Assembly: GCF_014656055.1 (NCBI RefSeq)
Contig: NZ_BNBR01000002.1
Span: 871,164 to 935,163, forward strand
Reading direction: 5' to 3'
Source: Streptomyces griseosporeus
GTDB lineage: Bacteria; Actinomycetota; Actinomycetes; Streptomycetales; Streptomycetaceae
DNA: 64,000 nucleotides
How positions within the stretch are numbered: position 1 is the stretch's first letter; every line of letters begins with the position of its first letter. The translations under genes were made by a program, and so were the position numbers. The notes under the pieces are model-generated. The model did no database searches. It saw nothing but the letters and a program-made list of their open reading frames with translations, and was not told the DNA's origin. This document shows positions 17,738 to 26,082 of the stretch, in pieces.

Positions 17738-17769
17738 CGCCCGGGGCCCCTGGCGGGGTGCCCCGGGCG
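17738..17769. terminator. Terminator hairpin
   Basis: Perfect 10-bp stem CGCCCGGGGC (17738-17747) with GCCCCGGGCG (17760-17769), between the convergent flavoprotein and haloperoxidase-like genes. Confidence 0.7.
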
Positions 17770-17771
17770 TC

Positions 17772-19031
17772 CTACCGCGCCGCCAGCAGCGGACCCGCGT
17801 TCCGCAGGGTGTGGCGGGCCACCCGCGTGCCGAGGACGAGGCCCGCCTCGTCGGCGCTGCGGGTGTGGATGCCGGAGAAGACGCGTGCGTCGGTGTTGTC
17901 CGCCGACAGTTGCCGCCAGGCGGTGTAGGTGCGCGTCACCCCGGGCGCGGTCGGGCTGGTCAGCTCGAACGGGCCGGTACGGGGTCCGGTGAGCGCCGTC
18001 AGCACGGTCTCGGCGGCGCCCGCGTACGTGTTGTGACCGCTCGGGTAGTCGGGGTGGGCGGGGGTGGTGTGCAGGGGCGTCCAGGCCGGGTCGGGGTCGA
18101 GGGCGCCGGTGCGCAGGGCGGTGACCGGACGCCACCGCTCGTAGGCGTACTTGGTGTCGGAGGTGGCGATCTGCGTGTCCACCAAGGCCGTGTGGAAGAG
18201 GGCGACGAGCCGCGCCTGGCCGGCGACGTCCTCGCCGCTGCGGGCGAGCGCCACGCGCAGCGGCCGCGTGTAGAGGGTGAGGGAGGAGCCGAGCCAGAAG
18301 GTGGCGGTCTCGGTCTGCCGGGCGGTGCGCACGGTGCTGCCGACGGCGCCGTACGCCCGCACCTCGGCCAGGTCCTCGGCGTAGCGCCGGGAGTCCAGCG
18401 CCGGCGGCGGCCCCAGCCGGAACCGGCTCTGCGTCGGCAGCAGGAAGGGCGTGGCGAGGCGGTTGCCGTACTGGGCCGCCGGGGCGTACGCGGGCGGGGT
18501 CGGCTGCCAGACGCCGGGAGCGGCGGGCTTCACCCGGTAGGGCGCGTCGACCGAGGCGGGGTCGAGGCCGTCGCCCTGCCGCTCCGCCAGGAGGAGATCC
18601 GCCTGGCGTCGCCCCTCGCTCAGTCCGCGCTCCCGGGCGGGGCCGCCGGGAAGCGCGGCGAGGGTCTGCCGCAGCGTCGCGTCCAGCTGCTCCGCCCGGC
18701 CGGGCAGCAGGGTCACCAGCGCGCGGTGCACGGCGCCGGACAGGGCCGCCCGCCGGAAGGTGCCGTGTCCGGCGCCGGCGGGGACGGCCCGGGTGGCGCG
18801 GGCGGCGGCGAGCCAGGCGACGGCCCAGGTGCGGCTGTTGGTGATCTGGGTGGCGGCACCCGCCGCTGCGATCGCCTCGGCGGTCGCGTCGTACCAGGTG
18901 AGCGCGGTGGCCGCGGACGGCGCGGCGACGGCCGGGCGCACCGCGACGGCCGTGGTCAGCAGGGTCGCCGCACCGGCCGCGAGGAGGGTGCGGCGGGGCA
19001 GGGCGGCGGGTCGGGGTCTGGGCGAACTCAC
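17772..19031 (-). CDS. Exported vanadium-dependent haloperoxidase-like (PAP2 superfamily) protein
   Basis: Read from GTG 19031 (AAGGAGG 4 nt upstream), the protein has 419 residues. It begins with a possible twin-arginine signal (PRRTLLAAGAATLLTTAVAV, then RPAVA). The vanadate/phosphate-binding motifs are in order: KYAYERWRPVTALR, HPDYPSGHNTYAG and SGIHTRSADEAGL. The family includes haloperoxidases and related acid phosphatases. In-frame starts at 19064 and 19103 would also fit, but they lack a ribosome site. Halogenation is not proven by sequence alone. Confidence 0.83.
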   Translation of the reverse strand: MSSPRPRPAALPRRTLLAAGAATLLTTAVAVRPAVAAPSAATALTWYDATAEAIAAAGAATQITNSRTWAVAWLAAARATRAVPAGAGHGTFRRAALSGAVHRALVTLLPGRAEQLDATLRQTLAALPGGPARERGLSEGRRQADLLLAERQGDGLDPASVDAPYRVKPAAPGVWQPTPPAYAPAAQYGNRLATPFLLPTQSRFRLGPPPALDSRRYAEDLAEVRAYGAVGSTVRTARQTETATFWLGSSLTLYTRPLRVALARSGEDVAGQARLVALFHTALVDTQIATSDTKYAYERWRPVTALRTGALDPDPAWTPLHTTPAHPDYPSGHNTYAGAAETVLTALTGPRTGPFELTSPTAPGVTRTYTAWRQLSADNTDARVFSGIHTRSADEAGLVLGTRVARHTLRNAGPLLAAR

Positions 19032-19161
19032 GCGTCCTCCTTGGGCGTTGGTGTTCCCGTCCATCGGAGCAGGTGTGCGTGGATCCGGCCGCCGCTGCAA
19101 CAACGCGTTCGCGGAGCTGCCATCGGCCTGTCACGGAGGGCGGTGAGGCGGGGCCGCAAGG

Positions 19162-19206
19162 TAGGTATGTTGACATAGGTATCCAGCCATACCTATGCTG
19201 GCGGGC
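19162..19206 (+). promoter_or_regulatory. MarR promoter with overlapping operator
   Basis: TTGACA (19170-19175), an 18-nt spacer, TATGCT (19194-19199) and 7 nt lead to ATG 19207, implying leaderless mRNA. A perfect inverted repeat CATAGGTAT-CCAGCC-ATACCTATG (19174-19197) fills the spacer and -10. An extra half-site TAGGTAT lies at 19162-19168. This geometry fits autorepression by the MarR product. Confidence 0.75.
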
Positions 19207-19680
19207 ATGCCCCAGCACAGCGCGTCCGAGCAGGACCTCGACCACCTGGCCGCCGGCCTCGTGGCGTGCCTGCCCGCGCTGTCCCGGGCCCTGGAGCGAC
19301 AGGTCGACCTGACCTACCCGCACGCCAAGCCCTCCGAGGCCCAGCTCGCCCTGTTGCGGTACGTCGAGACGCACGACGGCGTCACCGTCCGCGCGGCGGC
19401 CGAGGCCCTGCTGATGAAGCCGAACAACGTCAGCGCCCTGGTGACCCAGCTGACCGAGCAGGGCCTGCTGGAGCGGCGGCCCGACGCGTCCGACAAGAGG
19501 GTCGCGCACCTGCACCTCACCGCCACCGCACGGCAGCGGATCGGCGAGGTCCAGCAGTTGATGCGCGCGCACGTCGTGCAAGCGCTGGGCGCACTGACCG
19601 ACGGCGAGATGGACGCCCTCGGCTCCGCCCTGGGCGCGCTGACGTCCCTGGAGCGGCGGCTCCGCCGCTCCGCCCGCTGA
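19207..19680 (+). CDS. MarR-family regulator
   Basis: The 157-residue protein is a MarR winged helix: RAAAEALLMKPNNVSALVTQL is the recognition helix region, and LERRPDASDKRVAHLHLT is the wing with the conserved DxR pattern. ATG 19207 is chosen over ATG 19195, which lies inside the operator and before the predicted transcription start. It is upstream of, and on the same strand as, the DHA2 exporter at 19874, and it probably controls both genes. Ligand unknown. Confidence 0.9.
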   Translation: MPQHSASEQDLDHLAAGLVACLPALSRALERQVDLTYPHAKPSEAQLALLRYVETHDGVTVRAAAEALLMKPNNVSALVTQLTEQGLLERRPDASDKRVAHLHLTATARQRIGEVQQLMRAHVVQALGALTDGEMDALGSALGALTSLERRLRRSAR

Positions 19681-19741
19681 GCACGCGGCCCCTTTCCCGC
19701 ACTTCCCCGGCTCCAGCCCTGCCCAGCAGTGGCTTGGCCCT

Positions 19742-19853
19742 GCCGTACGCCCTGACCCTGGCCGTAGGCCCTGACCCCGGCCGTAGGCCCTGACCTACGC
19801 CTTACGCCGCATCGGCGCCAAGGCCCGCCTGACCTACGCCGTACGCCCTGACC
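19742..19853 (+). repeat. Short tandem repeat between MarR and exporter genes
   Basis: Copies of the 16-bp unit GCCGTASGCCCTGACC start at 19742, 19761 and 19780 (exact 19-bp period) and again at 19838, with degenerate copies between. They lie in the 193-bp gap before the MFS gene. No hairpin-like terminator was seen; the role is unknown. Confidence 0.75.
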
Positions 19854-19873
19854 GACGAAGGACGCCCACCGTC

Positions 19874-21466
19874 ATGCCCTCCGTGGCCACCCCCTCCCCC
19901 GCTCCCCCGACCCACGCCGGGACCGGCGCGCAGCCGCGCGGCCGGCGCGGCAACCCGTGGCTGACCCTGATCGCCGTCGCCTTCGGCCTGTTCATGGTCG
20001 GCCTGGACGGTTCGGTCGTGTCGATCGCCAACCCCGAGATCGGCCGCGACCTGGACGCCTCCACCGCCGACCTGCAATGGGTCACCAACGCCTACCTGCT
20101 GGCCCTCGCCGCCGCGCTGATCCTCGGCGGCAAGCTCGGCGACCGGTTCGGCCGCCGCACCTTCTACCTGGTCGGCGTCGCCGGGTTCACCGCCGCGTCC
20201 GTCGCCATCGGGCTGTCCGGCTCCATCCAGGGCGTCGTCGTCTTCCGCGCCTGCCAGGGCTTCTTCGGCGCGCTGCTGATGCCGAACACCCTCGGGATGC
20301 TGCGGGCCGTCTTCCCGCCCCGCAAGTTCGGCATGGCGGTGGGCATCTGGGCGATGGTCTCCTCGGTCTCCACCGCTCTCGGACCGATCGTCGGCGGACT
20401 GCTCGTCGAGCACGTCACCTGGGAGTCCGTCTTCTACATCAACGCGCCCATCGGTGTCCTCGCGCTCGTCTTCAGCGCGCTGGTCCTGCCGCAGAGCCGC
20501 AACACCGCCGCCGCGGACGAGAAGTTCGACATCGGCGGCGTCGCCCTGCTGGCGCTCGGTCTGCTCGCCGTCGTCTTCGGTGTCGTCAAGGGCGAGACCT
20601 GGGGCTGGACTTCGGCGAGCACCCTCGGTTCCATCGCGGCGGGTGTCGTGCTCCTGCTGGTCTTCGGCCGGTACGAGACCCGGGTCGCCTCCCCGCTGCT
20701 GCCGATGCGCCTGTTCCGCAGCCCCGCGCTGACCATCGGCACGGTCATCACCGCGCTGAACTTCTTCGTGCTGCTCGGCGTGATCTTCTTCGTCATGCTC
20801 TACCTGCAGAACGTCCGCGGCTTCACCCCTGTGCAGGCCGGCGTGCGCACCCTGCCGCTCAGCCTCGCCTCGGTCGTGGCCTCGCCCCTGGGCGCCGCGC
20901 TGACCGACCGGTTCGGGCCGCGGCTGACGATGCCACTGGGCATGGCGCTGCAGGGCGCCGCCTGCTTCGTGATGCTCGGCTGGAGCGCGGAGTCGTCGTA
21001 CGCCCTGATGTGGCCGCCGTTCATCGCCCTCGGCCTGGGCGTCGGCATGGTGATGGCGTCCTCCTCCGAGGCCGTCGTCGGCAACGCGCCGGTGCGGGAC
21101 GGCGGTGTCGCGGGCGGGCTCCAGGCGACCGCGCTGCAGATCGGCGGCGCCCTCGGCACCTCCGTGCTGGTGTCGATCATCAGCGGCCGGGTCGGCTCCA
21201 CCCTCACCGGCGAGCTGACCTCGGCGGGCGTGCCGGCGGAGGCGGCGGCCGGGCTCGCGCGGGCGAAGGACGCGGTGGCCATGGGTGTCGCCCCGGTCTC
21301 CGGCGAGATGCCCGCCCCGCTGCGGTCCGCCGTCCTGGACGGCAGCCATGAGGCGTTCATGAACGGTGTGCACCTGTCGGTGCTGGTCGCCGGGGCGCTG
21401 TGTGTGATCGGCGCCCTGCTGGCGGTGGTGGGGGTGCGCCGGGGAGCCGGGGCGAGCGGCCACTGA
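19874..21466 (+). CDS. DHA2-family (EmrB/QacA-type) MFS exporter
   Basis: This 530-residue protein has about 14 membrane segments. TM1 reads FMVGLDGSVVSIANPEIGRDL and motif A reads GGKLGDRFGRRTF. A long C-terminal half completes the drug:H+ antiporter-2 architecture. AAGGA lies 11 nt before ATG 19874. It follows the MarR gene on the same strand and is upstream of helR, with a terminator between. Substrate not determinable. Confidence 0.92.
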   Translation: MPSVATPSPAPPTHAGTGAQPRGRRGNPWLTLIAVAFGLFMVGLDGSVVSIANPEIGRDLDASTADLQWVTNAYLLALAAALILGGKLGDRFGRRTFYLVGVAGFTAASVAIGLSGSIQGVVVFRACQGFFGALLMPNTLGMLRAVFPPRKFGMAVGIWAMVSSVSTALGPIVGGLLVEHVTWESVFYINAPIGVLALVFSALVLPQSRNTAAADEKFDIGGVALLALGLLAVVFGVVKGETWGWTSASTLGSIAAGVVLLLVFGRYETRVASPLLPMRLFRSPALTIGTVITALNFFVLLGVIFFVMLYLQNVRGFTPVQAGVRTLPLSLASVVASPLGAALTDRFGPRLTMPLGMALQGAACFVMLGWSAESSYALMWPPFIALGLGVGMVMASSSEAVVGNAPVRDGGVAGGLQATALQIGGALGTSVLVSIISGRVGSTLTGELTSAGVPAEAAAGLARAKDAVAMGVAPVSGEMPAPLRSAVLDGSHEAFMNGVHLSVLVAGALCVIGALLAVVGVRRGAGASGH

Positions 21467-21491
21467 GGGCACGGGCGCCGAAAACAGCGAA

Positions 21492-21516
21492 GGCAAGGAG
21501 TCACGTACTCCTTGCC
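21492..21516 (+). terminator. Intrinsic terminator after the MFS gene
   Basis: Perfect 10-bp stem GGCAAGGAGT-CACGT-ACTCCTTGCC, 25 nt after the exporter stop. It insulates the upstream MarR/MFS unit from helR. Confidence 0.75.
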
Positions 21517-21539
21517 ACTCTCAAGGTATAGCGCACCGG

Positions 21540-21558
21540 GGGGCTTGCGGCAAGGCCC
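21540..21558 (+). promoter_or_regulatory. Rifamycin-associated element (RAE) upstream of helR
   Basis: GGGGCTTGCGGCAAGGCCC is identical, as recalled, to the 19-bp rifamycin-associated element that precedes rifamycin-inactivating enzymes and HelR in actinomycetes and mediates induction by rifamycins. Flanking bases extend it to an imperfect G6/C5 dyad (21538-21560). Its position, about 270 bp before a HelD-type gene, supports the assignment. Confidence 0.82.
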
Positions 21559-21830
21559 CCTCCGTCCCGCAGAATGACGGGCTCCAGGCCGCTTCTCGGC
21601 CAGAATCTGCGGAAATGAGGGATACGCGACGTGCGTGTGCTGTTGCCGACCGACGGGTCGCGCCCGGACGCCGGACCGACGAGGGCGCCCGCGGCGCGGC
21701 TGCCGGCGCCCGGCGTCGACTCGCGGGGGTGCGCCCCGCCGGACGACGGGTCTCCGGCCACCGCGCTGCTGCCGCCGGACGCGCTCCGCTGACCACGCCC
21801 GCCCCTTCCTCCCCCCATCGGAGCCCGCCC
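21559..21830 (+). other. Leader and promoter region of helR
   Basis: With 21467-21558 this makes a 364-bp gene-free stretch. It contains the terminator, the RAE and then about 270 bp before the helR start. An ATG at 21615 is in frame with helR and would add 72 Arg/Ala-rich residues. That extension lacks domain character and a good ribosome site, so the stretch is read as promoter and untranslated leader. No clear -35/-10 pair was identified. Confidence 0.5.
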
Positions 21831-23993
21831 ATGCCCAAGTCCCTGACCACCAGCGCCTTCGACCTCCCCGAGCGCCTCGCCGCCAAGGCCGACCCGGCCC
21901 TGATCGCCGCCGACGAACGGCACCTCGCGGCCGTCGCCCGCTGCCTGGAGGAGTCCATCGCCGAGCTGACCGCGCGTCTCGACGCCGAACGCCGCGCCCC
22001 CGGCGGCAAGGGCCGGCAGGCCATGGACCGGGACGCCGAGATCCACCGGCTGACCGCCCGGCTGCGCACGCTGCGCCGCTTCGGCCTGGACCTGTGCCTC
22101 GGCCGTATGGTCGGCGCCGGCACCCCGGACGAGCCGGTGTACGTCGGACGGCTCGGCCTGACCGACAGCGAGGGACGCCGGCTGCTCGTCGACTGGCGCT
22201 CGCCCGCGGCCGAGCCGTTCTTCGGCGCGACCCACGCCGACCCGATGGGCCTGGTCAGCCGCCGCCGCTACCGCTGGACCGACGGCCGGATCAGCGACTA
22301 CTGGGACGAGGTGTTCACCCCCGACGGACTGGACGGGCATGCCGCCCTCGACGACCAGTCCGCCTTCATCGCCAGCCTCGGCGGCGACCGCTCACCGCGG
22401 ATGCGGGACGTGCTCGGCACCATCCAGGCCGACCAGGACGCGATCATCCGCGCCGGGTCCCGCGGTGCCCTCGTCGTCGACGGCGGTCCCGGCACCGGCA
22501 AGACCGTCGTCGCGCTGCACCGCGCCGCCTACCTGCTGCACTCCGACCCCCGGCTCGGCCATCGCCGCGGCGGCGTGCTCTTCGTCGGCCCGCACCGGCC
22601 GTACCTGTCCTACGTCTCCGACGTGCTGCCCAGCCTCGGCGAGGAGGGCGTGCAGACCTGCATCCTGCGCGACCTGGTCGCCGAGGGGGCCGCGGCCGCG
22701 CCCGAGAGCGATCCGGAGGTGGCCCGGCTGAAGGCGTCCGCCGACATGGTGCGGGCGATCGAGCCGGCCGTCCGCTTCTACGAGGAGCCGCCCGCCGAGG
22801 GGATGACCGTCACCACGCCCTGGTCGGAGATCCGGCTCGGCGCCGAGGACTGGGCGGTGGCGTTCGAGGCCGCGGAGCCCGGCACGCCCCACAACGACGC
22901 ACGCGACCAGGTCTGGGAGGAACTGCTGACGATCCTCCTGGACAAGCACGACGGCGACGACGTGTCCCCGCAGTTGTTGCGTAAGGCGCTGCTGCGCAAC
23001 CGGGAGCTGGTCACGGCCTTCGACCGGGCGTGGCCGCTGCTGGAGGCGGCCGACCTGGTCGGCGACCTCTGGTCGGTCCCGGCGTATCTGCGGCTGTGCG
23101 CGCCCTGGTTGAGCCGCGAGGAGGTGCGCAGGCTCCAGCGCGCCGACCCGCAGGCCTGGACGGTGTCGGACCTGCCGCTGCTGGACGCGGCGCGGCAGCG
23201 GCTCGGCGATCCGCAGGCGTCCCGGCGCAGGCGCCGGCAGGAGGCGGCGGTCGCCGCGGAACGGGAGCGGATGGGCCGCGTCATCGACGACCTGCTGCAT
23301 GCCCACACCTACGACGACGGGGAGGGCGTCCTGGTCATGCTGCACGGGCAGGACATGCAGAACTCCCTGGTCGACGAGTCCGTCGTGGCCGCGGCCGACC
23401 CCGATCTGCTGGCGGGTCCGTTCGCGCACGTCGTGGTGGACGAGGCACAGGAACTGACCGACGCGGAGTGGCAGATGCTGCTGCTGCGCTGCCCGTCGCG
23501 GAGCTTCACCATCGTCGGGGACCGCGCGCAGGCCCGGCACGGGTTCACCGAGTCGTGGCGGGAGCGGCTGGCGCGGGTCGGCCTGGACCGGATCGGGATG
23601 GCGTCGCTGAGCATCAACTACCGCACGCCGGAGGAGATCATGACGGAGGCCGAGCCGGTGATCAGGGCGGCGCTGCCGGACGCCAACGTGCCCGTCTCCA
23701 TCCGCAGCAACGGGCTGCCGGTCGTGCACGGGCCGCTCGCCGACCTGCGGCCGGTCCTGGAGGAGTGGCTGGCCGGGCACGCCGAGGGCACCGCCTGTGT
23801 CATCGGCGCCCCGGCGCCCTTCGACAGCCCGCGCGTCCGCTCGCTGACGCCGGAGCTGTCGAAGGGCCTGGAGTTCGACCTGGTGGTCCTGGTCGACCCG
23901 GAGCGCTTCGGTGAGGGCGTCACGGGAGCCGTCGACCGCTACGTCGCCATGACGCGGGCGACGCGGCAGCTCGTCGTCCTGACCAGCGGCTGA
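21831..23993 (+). CDS. helR: HelR/HelD-type RNA polymerase motor ATPase
   Basis: This 720-residue superfamily-1 helicase-like protein has Walker A VDGGPGTGKTVVALHRAAYLL split from later motifs by a large insertion. Later motifs are DEAQELTDAEWQMLLL (Walker B), TIVGDRAQARHGF (motif III) and NYRTPEEIM. The C-terminal segment is SKGLEFDLVVLVDPERF...VDRYVAMTRATRQL. An N-terminal coiled-coil arm (LAAVARCLEESIAELTARLD) is the secondary-channel element of HelD proteins. Such factors clear RNA polymerase from DNA; HelR homologues displace rifamycins and confer tolerance. GGAG lies 7 nt before ATG 21831. The upstream RAE distinguishes it from generic HelD. Confidence 0.88.
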   Translation: MPKSLTTSAFDLPERLAAKADPALIAADERHLAAVARCLEESIAELTARLDAERRAPGGKGRQAMDRDAEIHRLTARLRTLRRFGLDLCLGRMVGAGTPDEPVYVGRLGLTDSEGRRLLVDWRSPAAEPFFGATHADPMGLVSRRRYRWTDGRISDYWDEVFTPDGLDGHAALDDQSAFIASLGGDRSPRMRDVLGTIQADQDAIIRAGSRGALVVDGGPGTGKTVVALHRAAYLLHSDPRLGHRRGGVLFVGPHRPYLSYVSDVLPSLGEEGVQTCILRDLVAEGAAAAPESDPEVARLKASADMVRAIEPAVRFYEEPPAEGMTVTTPWSEIRLGAEDWAVAFEAAEPGTPHNDARDQVWEELLTILLDKHDGDDVSPQLLRKALLRNRELVTAFDRAWPLLEAADLVGDLWSVPAYLRLCAPWLSREEVRRLQRADPQAWTVSDLPLLDAARQRLGDPQASRRRRRQEAAVAAERERMGRVIDDLLHAHTYDDGEGVLVMLHGQDMQNSLVDESVVAAADPDLLAGPFAHVVVDEAQELTDAEWQMLLLRCPSRSFTIVGDRAQARHGFTESWRERLARVGLDRIGMASLSINYRTPEEIMTEAEPVIRAALPDANVPVSIRSNGLPVVHGPLADLRPVLEEWLAGHAEGTACVIGAPAPFDSPRVRSLTPELSKGLEFDLVVLVDPERFGEGVTGAVDRYVAMTRATRQLVVLTSG

Positions 23994-24027
23994 CGGGTGC
24001 GCAGGCCGTCAGGGCCGGTCTTTCGGA

Positions 24028-24984
24028 TCATCCCGGGTCTGCGGCCGGGGCCTGGTGTCCGAGGGCGCGGGCCGCCTCGCGGGCCAGGGCCCAGGCGTCG
24101 GCGACCGGGCCGACGTGGCCCAGCTTGTCGGGGTTGGTCACCGTTCGGATGCTCTGGACACGGCCGTCGAGGATGTCGACGGTCAGGGTGCTGACCACCC
24201 GGCCGTCGCGGTCCTTGAACACCGCGCCCGGCTGGCCGTTGACGTCGTGCCGTTCGAACGTGACCTCCACCAGCGGGAGTCTGGGGAAGAAGGCGACGAG
24301 CAGCGACGCCACCGTCTCCAGGCCGACCAGGGGCTCCATGGACGCCTGCGGGGCCTTGCCGCCGCCGTCCCCGACCATCTGCACGTCCGCGGCGAGGAGT
24401 TCGCGCAGGGCGTCCACGTCGCCCTCGCGCAGGGCGTCGAAGAAGCGGGCCGCCAGTTCCTCCCGTTCCCGGCGGTCCGCCTCGAAGCGCGGCCGGCCCT
24501 CCGCCATGTGGCGCCGCGCGCGCACCGCGAGCTGGCGGCACGCCGCCTCCGAGCGGCCGACCGCGGAGGCCACCTCCGGGAAGCCGAAGCCGAACACCTC
24601 GCGCAGCACGAACACCGCCCGCTCCAGCGGGCTGAGCCTCTCCAGCAGGAGCAGGGCCGCCATCGACAGCGAGTCGGCGAGCTCCGCCGAGCGCTCCGGG
24701 TCCTCGTAGGGGTCGGTGAGGAGCGGTTCGGGCAGCCACGGGCCGACGTACTGCTCCCGGCGGACCCGGGCCGAGCGCAGGACGTCGATGGCGATGCGGG
24801 TGACGACGGCCGACAGGTAGGCGCGGGGCGACGCGGGCCGCGTGCCGGCTCCGGCGTAGCGCAGCCAGGCCTCCTGGACGGCGTCCTCCGCCTCGCTGAC
24901 GCTGCCGAGGACGCGGTAGGCGATCGAGAACAGCAGCGGCCGCAGCTCCTCGAACTCCTCGGCGCGCGTGCTCATCGCGGTCAT
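24028..24984 (-). CDS. ECF sigma factor, SigJ/ECF41-like, with SnoaL-like C-terminal domain
   Basis: The 318-residue protein has sigma region 2 (FEELRPLLFSIAYRVLGSVSEAEDAVQEAWLRY without interruption) and region 4 (LSPLERAVFVLREVFGFGFPEVA, then RSEAACRQLAVRARRHM). A C-terminal SnoaL/NTF2-like domain of about 120 residues follows, a layout in which that domain modulates activity instead of an anti-sigma factor. GGAGG lies 4 nt before ATG 24984. It has no obvious anti-sigma neighbour. The VOC gene lies upstream on the same strand, 210 bp away. Confidence 0.9.
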   Translation of the reverse strand: MTAMSTRAEEFEELRPLLFSIAYRVLGSVSEAEDAVQEAWLRYAGAGTRPASPRAYLSAVVTRIAIDVLRSARVRREQYVGPWLPEPLLTDPYEDPERSAELADSLSMAALLLLERLSPLERAVFVLREVFGFGFPEVASAVGRSEAACRQLAVRARRHMAEGRPRFEADRREREELAARFFDALREGDVDALRELLAADVQMVGDGGGKAPQASMEPLVGLETVASLLVAFFPRLPLVEVTFERHDVNGQPGAVFKDRDGRVVSTLTVDILDGRVQSIRTVTNPDKLGHVGPVADAWALAREAARALGHQAPAADPG

Positions 24985-25130
24985 GCGGCCTCCGCCCACA
25001 GGCCTTGGCGCCGCGAGACGTCTCTCCGGGCCCCGGCCCACGGCACCGGCCGCCGGCCCAGGACCCCGGTCCCTCCCGACATGAACACCCGCATGACCAC
25101 CCTCACCTTCCCGTTCCCGGCAACGTCCTT

Positions 25131-25150
25131 CCCTCTCAGGGACGAGAGGG
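25131..25150 (-). terminator. Hairpin downstream of the VOC gene
   Basis: CCCTCTC-AGGGAC-GAGAGGG lies 44 bp beyond the VOC stop, in the 210-bp gap before the sigma-factor gene. A modest 7-bp stem; terminator role is tentative. Confidence 0.4.
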
Positions 25151-25194
25151 CCTGCCCGGGTGTGACATCGCCGGGCGGGAGGGGGTGGCCGGGG

Positions 25195-25992
25195 TCAGCT
25201 CTCGGCCGGCTTGAGCACCACGAAGTCCGCGTCGAAGGGGTCGAGGCAGACGGCGAGCCGGCCGACGCCCTCGGCGTCGTCCGGTCCCATCTGCACCCTG
25301 CCGCCGTTGCCGGTCACCTCGGCGACCGCCGCGTCGCAGTCGGTGACGGCGAAGACGGGGTGCCAGTACGGCCGGCCGCCGGTCAGGGCGAGGTCCTCGG
25401 TGCGGAGCTGCATGAGGCCGCCGTGCATGCGCTCCTCGGGGAGGTCGGCGGGGGTGATGAGGGTGTACGTGCCTCCGCCGCCCGGCATCTCCATGTCGCT
25501 GAACCGCCAGCCGAACACGCCGCCGTAGAACTCCTTCGCGGCGGCCGCGTCGCTCGTGTACAGCTCCGTCCAGGACAGGGAGCCCGGCTCGTCGGCCAGC
25601 TCGAAACCGGCCTGCTTGCCCGGCTGCCACACGGCGAACTGGCCGCCCAGCGGATCGCTGTACTGCGCCATGCGGCCCCATTCGCCGAGGTCCCGGGGCG
25701 CCACGCGCACGGTGCCGCCGCCGGCCTCCACGGCCCGGGTCGTGGCGTCGGCGTCCGTGACCGTGTAGTAGATCATCCAGGCCGGGCGGGCCCCCTCCTC
25801 GGTCAGCTTGCCGAGGCCGGCCACGGTCTTGCCGTCCTTGCGGAACATCCCGCCCTCGACGTCGCCCCCTTCCTCCATCGGCTGGTACTCCCAGCCGAGG
25901 ACCGCGCCGTAGAAGGCCGCGGCCGCGGGGACGTCGGGGGCGCCGAGGTCGAGCCAGCAGGGGGAGCCGGGCGCGAGGTCAGTGGTGATCAT
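25195..25992 (-). CDS. VOC (glyoxalase/dioxygenase fold) protein, two domains
   Basis: The 265-residue protein contains two tandem vicinal-oxygen-chelate domains. The first spans residues 10-120 (PCWLDLGAPDVPAAAAFYGAVLGW) and the second 135-262 (LSWTELYTSDAAAAKEFYGGVFGW). This is the layout of two-domain, hydroxylase-annotated VOC proteins in Streptomyces. AGGGA precedes ATG 25992. The fold is certain; the reaction is unknown. Confidence 0.87.
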   Translation of the reverse strand: MITTDLAPGSPCWLDLGAPDVPAAAAFYGAVLGWEYQPMEEGGDVEGGMFRKDGKTVAGLGKLTEEGARPAWMIYYTVTDADATTRAVEAGGGTVRVAPRDLGEWGRMAQYSDPLGGQFAVWQPGKQAGFELADEPGSLSWTELYTSDAAAAKEFYGGVFGWRFSDMEMPGGGGTYTLITPADLPEERMHGGLMQLRTEDLALTGGRPYWHPVFAVTDCDAAVAEVTGNGGRVQMGPDDAEGVGRLAVCLDPFDADFVVLKPAES

Positions 25993-26082
25993 GGTGATTC
26001 CCTTTCGCGGGTCTGCCTCACCTCAGCCTCGCACCCGGCACTGACAACCGCGCGCCGACCGGCCCGCCACGGTGACGGAGAG

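Noticed and set aside
17772..19031. Haloperoxidase as part of a halogenated natural-product cluster
   Set aside because: No polyketide, peptide-synthetase or terpene genes are nearby; the PAP2 motif also fits phosphatases.
21615..21830. In-frame N-terminal extension of helR from ATG 21615
   Set aside because: The added 72 residues are Arg/Ala-rich, and the ATG at 21831 has a well-placed GGAG and matches the start of family homology.
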